Assembly (NCBI GenBank): GCA_045604805.1 | Contig: JAZUOT010000041.1 | Location: forward strand, 1-10,319 | DNA: 10,319 nucleotides | Direction: 5' to 3' | Origin: JAZUOT01 sp045604805 | GTDB taxonomy: Bacteria; Bacillota; Clostridia; Oscillospirales; Acutalibacteraceae | Shown here: in pieces, positions 6,786 through 10,319 of the stretch | Layout of the letters: the number at the start of each line of letters is the position of its first letter | How positions within the stretch are numbered: position 1 is the stretch's first letter | Notes under the pieces: model-generated | What the model was told of the DNA's origin: nothing | Seen by the model: the letters and a program-made list of their open reading frames with translations, nothing else | Database searches by the model: none | Program-made: the position numbers and the translations under genes

Positions 6786-7287
6786 CAAAAATTCCCCTCA
6801 ACGGCCTTATAAATATCTTGCTGTTTTTTATGTCTATATCAATCACAACTTCATGTATAACTGGAATTAAGTAATTATTTTGTTTATCATCGCTTATTTG
6901 ATACACGTCATTAGCACCAGTTTTAAAAACTTCTGTAATAATTCCATACTTTTTATTTGTATCAACATCAAAAACCTCAAGGCCTAACAAATCTTGAATA
7001 AAATATCTGCCATTTTCCAACTGCACATCATCTCGATTTATATAAAGTACTTTGCCTCTGTATAAATCTGCTTTTTCTATTGAATCAATTCCTTGAAAAA
7101 GCAATACTGCTGTACTTTTATGGACACGAGACTTAAGTACCACAAGTTCCTGCTTTCCTTGTTCTACGTACAGTTTTTCAAAAGAACACAAAAATTCCGG
7201 AGAATCACACCAACATTCTATTACAGTTTCTCCCTTCAAACCTTTGGTAGAAACTATTTTCCCTACCTCTAAGAATTGTTTTTTCAT
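6775..7287 (-). CDS. rimM: Ribosome maturation factor RimM
   Basis: Assembly factor for the head of the 30S subunit. The 170 residues have the two expected parts: an N-terminal RimM barrel (about 5-88; FLEVGKIVSTKGLKGE, then SIEKADLYRGKVLYI) and a C-terminal PRC barrel (about 93-168; YFIQDLLGLEVFD, TGANDVYQI, YLIPVIHEVV, IFIRPLRGIFDE). The ATG start has GAGGG (7297-7301) nine bases upstream. It overlaps trmD by 11 bp, so the two are surely cotranslated. The gap to khpA upstream is 166 bases and contains a strong hairpin, so expression of rimM-trmD may be reduced or separately controlled relative to rpsP-khpA. Confidence 0.95.
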   Translation of the reverse strand: MKKQFLEVGKIVSTKGLKGETVIECWCDSPEFLCSFEKLYVEQGKQELVVLKSRVHKSTAVLLFQGIDSIEKADLYRGKVLYINRDDVQLENGRYFIQDLLGLEVFDVDTNKKYGIITEVFKTGANDVYQISDDKQNNYLIPVIHEVVIDIDIKNSKIFIRPLRGIFDEI

Positions 7288-7358
7288 TTAATTTTGCCCT
7301 CAAAATACTTTTGTTGATAGTTTAAATAAATAAATTTCTCTCATTATTATTCCAAATC

Positions 7359-7388
7359 AAAGCCACCCTCTCATCAAAGGGTGGCTTT
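7359..7388. terminator. Strong hairpin between khpA and rimM (terminator, attenuator or processing site)
   Basis: AAAGCCACCCT (7359-7369) and AGGGTGGCTTT (7378-7388) pair perfectly over 11 bp around an 8-base loop. On the minus strand the stem ends in CTTTGATTTGG, only a modest T-run, so termination may be partial. I see no good promoter between the hairpin and rimM, so rimM and trmD probably depend on readthrough. Confidence 0.7.
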
Positions 7389-7453
7389 AATTTGAAATAT
7401 TTAATTATCTTAAATAATTACTATAGTGGCAACCACACTACTGCAAACAAGAA

Positions 7454-7690
7454 CTAATCTATCTCAACAGAAACTCTACACTCTTGTCTGCTGGCAGCCG
7501 CGCGCATTATAGTACGAATAGATTTAGCAATGCGACCTTGTTTACCTATAACTCTACCCATATCATTATCTGCAACATGTAAGTGATAAACAATTACACC
7601 TTCCTCGTCTGGTTCATCAACGTCAATATTTACTGCACTTGGATCTTCAACTAATCCACAAGCTATAGATCTTAACAATTCTTCCATCAT
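7454..7690 (-). CDS. khpA: KH-domain RNA-binding protein KhpA (YlqC family)
   Basis: Small RNA-binding protein that pairs with KhpB/Jag in Firmicutes and affects cell division and RNA regulation. The 78 residues form one KH domain: MEELLRSIACGLVEDP near the start, the RNA-binding loop GKQG (49-52) in MGRVIGKQGRIAKSIRTIM (44-62), and a final strand CRVSVEID. The start is one of two adjacent ATGs (7688-7690 or 7685-7687); GGAGG at 7697-7701 is six or nine bases away, so either works. It lies 33 bases after rpsP in the conserved order. Confidence 0.93.
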   Translation of the reverse strand: MMEELLRSIACGLVEDPSAVNIDVDEPDEEGVIVYHLHVADNDMGRVIGKQGRIAKSIRTIMRAAASRQECRVSVEID

Positions 7691-7723
7691 TTTATACCTC
7701 CGAATTTTTTTAAAAAATAGAAC

Positions 7724-7966
7724 TTATATAATATCATTTACTTTTAGAATTTTTCTGACCGTATCGGTTGGTTGAGCTCCTTTAGAAATCCATGACTTCA
7801 CTTTTTCAACATCAGCCTTTACAGTAGCAGGATCAGTTTTTGGATCATAATACCCAATCTCCTCTATAAACCTTCCATCCCTTGGACACCTAGAATCAGC
7901 AACTACAATTCTATAAAATGGCTTTTTCTTAGCACCCATTCTACGAAGTCTTATCTTAACTGCCAT
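7724..7966 (-). CDS. rpsP: Small ribosomal subunit protein bS16
   Basis: Structural protein of the 30S subunit. The 80 residues match the family: MAVKIRLRRMGAKKKPFYRI (1-20), VVADSRCPRDGRFIEEIGYY (21-40), DPKT, then VKSWISKGAQPTDTVRKIL (56-74). A near-perfect ribosome binding site, GGAGGTGAT (core GGAGG 7976-7980), sits nine bases before the ATG, in keeping with high expression. It follows ffh by 29 bases. Confidence 0.98.
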   Translation of the reverse strand: MAVKIRLRRMGAKKKPFYRIVVADSRCPRDGRFIEEIGYYDPKTDPATVKADVEKVKSWISKGAQPTDTVRKILKVNDII

Positions 7967-7995
7967 ACTATATCACCTCCATTTAAAAATTTGTA

Positions 7996-9378
7996 CTATA
8001 TCCCAAAGGGGTTACCATTTCCATTTTTAGGCATCCCTGGTATATCTGTTAATCCGGGTATGTTAGGCATAAAGCCTCTTTTTCTCTTACCCTTAGAATT
8101 TATTTGTTTGAAAAGCTTTTTCATTTGCTCATATTGTTTTATAAGCTTGTTGACATCTTCTACTTTCATCCCACTTCCAGCTGCTATCCTACGTTTTCTT
8201 GAAGGATTTATGATATCTGGTTTTATTCTTTCTTCTTTAGTCATAGAAAGTATAATGGCCATAGTTCTGTCCATTACTCTGTCATCAATATCTACGTCTC
8301 TAATTTGCTTTTCAAGACCCGGTATTTTTGAAAGGATAGACTTTATGGGCCCCATTTTTTTTACTTGAACAAATTGATCAAGTAAGTCATTGAAATCAAA
8401 TTTATTCTTAGAAAGTCTATCCGCTAACTCTTGCGCTTTTTTCTCATCAAGTTTGTTTTCAGCTTCTTCTATAAGTGTAAGAATATCCCCCATTCCTAAA
8501 ATTCTGGAAGCCATTCTTTCAGGATAAAAAGGTTCTAAATCTCCTAGCTTCTCACCGGTACCAGTAAATTTTATTGGTTTACCTGTAACTGCAAGTACCG
8601 ACAAGGCAGCACCACCACGAGTATCTCCATCTAACTTTGTGAGGATAATACCGCTTATTTCAAGCTGCTCATTAAATGATTTTGCAACGTTAACAGCATC
8701 TTGGCCCGTCATAGAATCCACAACTAATAAGATTTCTTCTGGTTTTATCTCAGATTCTATGTTCCTAAGCTCTGTCATTAAAGTTGCATCTATGTGCAAA
8801 CGTCCTGCAGTGTCCAATATTACTATATCATGACCATAGTCCTTTGCGTGAGCGATGGATTTTTTAGCTATAATAACTGGATCTTCTTCTCCCATTTCAA
8901 AAACAGGGACATTAGCTTTTTGAGCTATCACTTGAAGTTGTTTAATAGCAGCAGGTCTATATATATCACAAGCCACAAGTAAAGGCCTGTGGCCTTTTGT
9001 CTTTAAGTGTGTAGCCAACTTACCTGCATGAGTAGTTTTACCAGAGCCTTGCAAACCACAAAGCATTATTACCATTGGTGGATTTGACGGCTTAGCAAGC
9101 TTTTCATTTTTGCCACCCATTAGCTCTATAAGTTGCTCATTTACTATTTTTATGACCATCTGAGCTGGAGTAAGGCTTTCCATCACCTTTTCTCCTATAC
9201 ATTTATCAGAAACTTTATTAGTAAAATCTTTGGCTACTTTGTAGTTCACATCGGCTTCTAGTAATGCTAAGCGTATCTCACGCATTGCTCCCCTTACATC
9301 GGATTCAGAAAGTTTACCGCGTGATTTTAATTTTTTAAATGCCGCTGATAGTTTGTCACTAAGATTATCAAAAGCCAA
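7996..9378 (-). CDS. ffh: Signal recognition particle protein Ffh (SRP54)
   Basis: GTPase that binds signal sequences of nascent membrane and secreted proteins and delivers ribosomes to FtsY at the membrane. The 460 residues contain the N domain helices (1-90), the G domain with P-loop GLQGSGKT (108-115), DTAGR (189-193), TKLDGDTRGG (247-256) and GTGEKLGDLEPF (273-284), and the Met-rich M domain (about 325-430) with the SRP RNA-binding segment NPSRKRRIAAGSGM (391-404). The tail is basic, then Gly/Pro/Asn-rich. The start is TTG (9376-9378), chosen because MAFDNLSDKL is the family N-terminus and GGAGG (9386-9390) lies seven bases upstream. The ylxM stop codon overlaps this ribosome binding site, so the two are coupled. 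Confidence 0.98.
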   Translation of the reverse strand: MAFDNLSDKLSAAFKKLKSRGKLSESDVRGAMREIRLALLEADVNYKVAKDFTNKVSDKCIGEKVMESLTPAQMVIKIVNEQLIELMGGKNEKLAKPSNPPMVIMLCGLQGSGKTTHAGKLATHLKTKGHRPLLVACDIYRPAAIKQLQVIAQKANVPVFEMGEEDPVIIAKKSIAHAKDYGHDIVILDTAGRLHIDATLMTELRNIESEIKPEEILLVVDSMTGQDAVNVAKSFNEQLEISGIILTKLDGDTRGGAALSVLAVTGKPIKFTGTGEKLGDLEPFYPERMASRILGMGDILTLIEEAENKLDEKKAQELADRLSKNKFDFNDLLDQFVQVKKMGPIKSILSKIPGLEKQIRDVDIDDRVMDRTMAIILSMTKEERIKPDIINPSRKRRIAAGSGMKVEDVNKLIKQYEQMKKLFKQINSKGKRKRGFMPNIPGLTDIPGMPKNGNGNPFGI

Positions 9379-9389
9379 GTCAACACCTC

Positions 9390-9755
9390 CTATTCAAACA
9401 ATTCATCAAGCATTTTATTGATGATTTCACAGTTTTTATGTATGTCACAATCGCAAGACGCATTCTTAGACTGACGGCTTATCTCAGAAACTCTATCTTT
9501 TAGTGAAGATAAGTTGTTTTGCTGAGTTTTATACTTCTCTAAGAGATGCAACTTGTTTTCGAAATCAAATAAACTGTTCTCCGATCGTTTTATTGAATCC
9601 AAAACACCTTGCCGGCTTATACTTAAATCTTCAGCTATCTCAGAAAGAGAGAAATCTTCATCGTAATACGCCTTCAAAATTTTAAATTGCTTTTCGCTTA
9701 GTAAGCAGCCATAGAACTCAAGAAGCGCAGAAATCTGTAATCGTTTATCTAACAT
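9390..9755 (-). CDS. ylxM: YlxM/UPF0122 helix-turn-helix protein, SRP-associated
   Basis: Small sigma-factor-like helix-turn-helix protein nearly always encoded before ffh; in streptococci it modulates SRP GTPase activity. The 121 residues carry the signature YGCLLSEKQF (15-24), YYDEDFSLSEIAEDLSISRQ (30-49) and DSIKRSE (53-59), followed by a coiled stretch. The C-terminal tail NASCDCDIHKNC (98-109), with three Cys and one His, goes beyond the conserved domain and looks capable of binding a metal. The ATG start (9753-9755) is preceded by only a weak AAAGAG; another ATG five bases upstream runs into a stop after three codons. First gene of the operon; its stop codon overlaps the ffh ribosome binding site. 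Confidence 0.92.
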   Translation of the reverse strand: MLDKRLQISALLEFYGCLLSEKQFKILKAYYDEDFSLSEIAEDLSISRQGVLDSIKRSENSLFDFENKLHLLEKYKTQQNNLSSLKDRVSEISRQSKNASCDCDIHKNCEIINKMLDELFE

Positions 9756-9765
9756 AACATATCTA

Positions 9766-9781
9766 CTCTTTCTTAAAAGAG
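9766..9781 (-). promoter_or_regulatory. Small hairpin over the weak ylxM ribosome binding site
   Basis: The minus strand has CTCTTT, a 4-base loop TAAG and AAAGAG. The second arm is the only purine-rich sequence before the ylxM ATG, so the hairpin could limit YlxM translation. The stem is short and A+U-rich. Confidence 0.35.
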
Positions 9782-9803
9782 AAAATCATTCAAAACTTTG
9801 GTT

Positions 9804-9832
9804 ATTGTAACACATAAAACTATATCTGTCAA
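9804..9832 (-). promoter_or_regulatory. Strong sigma-A promoter of the ylxM-ffh-rpsP-khpA-rimM-trmD operon
   Basis: The minus strand has the consensus -35 TTGACA (9827-9832), a 17-base spacer and TACAAT (9804-9809, 5 of 6). Transcription would start near 9797, about 42 bases before ylxM. Confidence 0.88.
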
Positions 9833-9872
9833 GATAAATACTTTACAAGTTTCAAAACGCATTAAAGGCCAT

Positions 9873-9984
9873 CCCCCACTCCAAATAATGTGAAAGCTTT
9901 TTTAAGCTCAAAACTTTTTCTAGAAATTAAGAGTAAACCTCTGCACTAATTTTTTTATTTCCCTATTGACTTCATGTGTGGGGG
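9873..9984. repeat. Distant inverted pair CCCCCAC / GTGGGGG around the divergent intergenic region
   Basis: CCCCCAC (9873-9879) and GTGGGGG (9978-9984) are perfect 7-bp complements in an otherwise A+T-rich region; the second lies in the spacer of the right leader gene promoter. It may be a pair of regulator sites, or chance. The rest of 9833-9965 shows only a weak 5-bp hairpin (9895-9908). Confidence 0.3.
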
Positions 9985-9992
9985 CATATAAT
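9966..9992 (+). promoter_or_regulatory. Probable promoter of the right leader gene
   Basis: TTGACT (9966-9971), the same -35 hexamer as at the left leader gene, is followed by a 15-base spacer and a perfect TATAAT (9987-9992). The spacer is one or two bases shorter than ideal and contains a run of five G. The transcript would start near 9999. Confidence 0.6.
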
Positions 9993-10020
9993 GTAAATAT
10001 GGAGGTTTTGTTTGTGCTTT

Positions 10021-10026
10021 AGGAGG
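10021..10026 (+). promoter_or_regulatory. Ribosome binding site of the right leader gene
   Basis: AGGAGG lies eight bases before the ATG at 10035-10037 and fixes the start. A second GGAGG at 10001-10005 has no suitable start codon for a long frame. Confidence 0.85.
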
Positions 10027-10034
10027 CTTTTGAG

Positions 10035-10319
10035 ATGCCTGAGAAAATTTTGTCCAAAGATTTGTGTGGCTTAAGCAAAAAGGAAATAGATTTACTCATA
10101 GAATTCAGAGACAAAGAAGAAGCGATTGAGCAATTTAGAATTCTGGGCTACGAGGTAGGTTCTGCTGATTTAGATGCGATAAAGCTTACGTATGAAAGAA
10201 GAAATGAAACATCAGATGCAAGCATCTTGGATCTTGAGCAGCTCAGTGAAGTAGCTGGCGGTATGAAACGTGTAAAAACCCATAGTGGTGAAACGTCAGA
10301 ACAACAAACTGAATGGACA
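10035..10319 (+). CDS. Leader-peptide (double-glycine, Nif11-like) precursor, 3' end outside the window
   Basis: Open frame of 95 codons running off the window, starting at an ATG with AGGAGG eight bases upstream and a promoter at 9966-9992. Residues 1-76 look like a Nif11-type leader: SKKEIDLLIEFRDKEEAIEQ (14-33), FRILGYEV (34-41), DLDAIK (45-50), an acidic/polar linker, then LDLEQLSEVAGG (65-76) and Met77. The part after the double glycine begins KRVKTHSGETSEQQTEWT: polar, with no Cys so far. It shares RDKEEA, the LG.E pattern, EQL and VAGGM with the gene at 1-369, but the tails do not match, as expected for a constant leader with variable cargo. Such leaders direct modification and/or cleavage and export by a C39-peptidase ABC transporter. 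No such genes are visible here; the missing 3' part may hold the core. The family call is inference. Confidence 0.74.
   Translation, partial: MPEKILSKDLCGLSKKEIDLLIEFRDKEEAIEQFRILGYEVGSADLDAIKLTYERRNETSDASILDLEQLSEVAGGMKRVKTHSGETSEQQTEWT

Noticed and set aside
7991..9685. Plus-strand open frames opposite ffh and ylxM
   Set aside because: They are shadows of well-recognised minus-strand genes and show no family features or start signals.
9999..10022. Seven-codon upstream frame (MEVLFVL) ending in the ribosome binding site of the right leader gene
   Set aside because: The predicted transcript start coincides with its ATG, leaving no ribosome binding site; so short a frame easily arises by chance.

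Overview
The window is a gene-dense, A+T-rich stretch of a Gram-positive bacterium, most likely a member of the Clostridia. The evidence is the ylxM-ffh-rpsP-khpA-rimM-trmD order, an HPr with both His15 and Ser46, strong GGAGG ribosome binding sites, and frequent TTG/GTG starts. No protein is diagnostic of a genus, so I do not name one.

From left to right there are twelve complete or partial genes plus one more at the right edge; all are on the minus strand except the last. (1) At 1-369 (-) is a 3'-truncated gene whose product has an N-terminal leader ending in VAGGM, followed by a Pro/Val/Glu-rich repetitive tail. (2) At 481-3546 (-) is nadA-nadB-nadC, the complete aspartate-to-nicotinate-mononucleotide route of de novo NAD synthesis, with overlapping genes. 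(3) At 3641-5455 (-) is uvrC (nucleotide excision repair). (4) At 5544-5813 (-) is ptsH (HPr), with its own promoter and a terminator hairpin. (5) At 6051-9755 (-) is a translation and protein-targeting operon: ylxM, ffh, rpsP, khpA, rimM, trmD. It is driven by a near-consensus promoter at 9804-9832 and has a strong hairpin between khpA and rimM. (6) At 10035-10319 (+) is the start of a second leader-type gene, cut by the window edge.

The notable biology is at the two ends. The two edge genes are paralogues in their N-terminal 65-76 residues: both carry RDKEEA, a following LG.E(I/V) helix pattern, and EQL..VAGGM. Their tails are unrelated. This is the architecture of double-glycine leader peptides of the Nif11-like kind, used for ribosomally made peptides or for proteins exported by peptidase-containing ABC transporters. 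No modification enzyme, peptidase or transporter is in the window, so the substrates appear to be scattered through the genome and served in trans. The left tail is much richer in G+C (97 of 180 bases by hand count) than the housekeeping genes and contains an imperfect 33-bp repeat. Its promoter region is wrapped in an A+T-rich palindrome.

The middle is ordinary housekeeping, with a few local oddities: motif deviations in NadC and NadB, a cysteine-rich YlxM tail, a terminator-like hairpin only 26 bases before the uvrC start codon, and the absence of rplS and ftsY from their usual neighbouring places.
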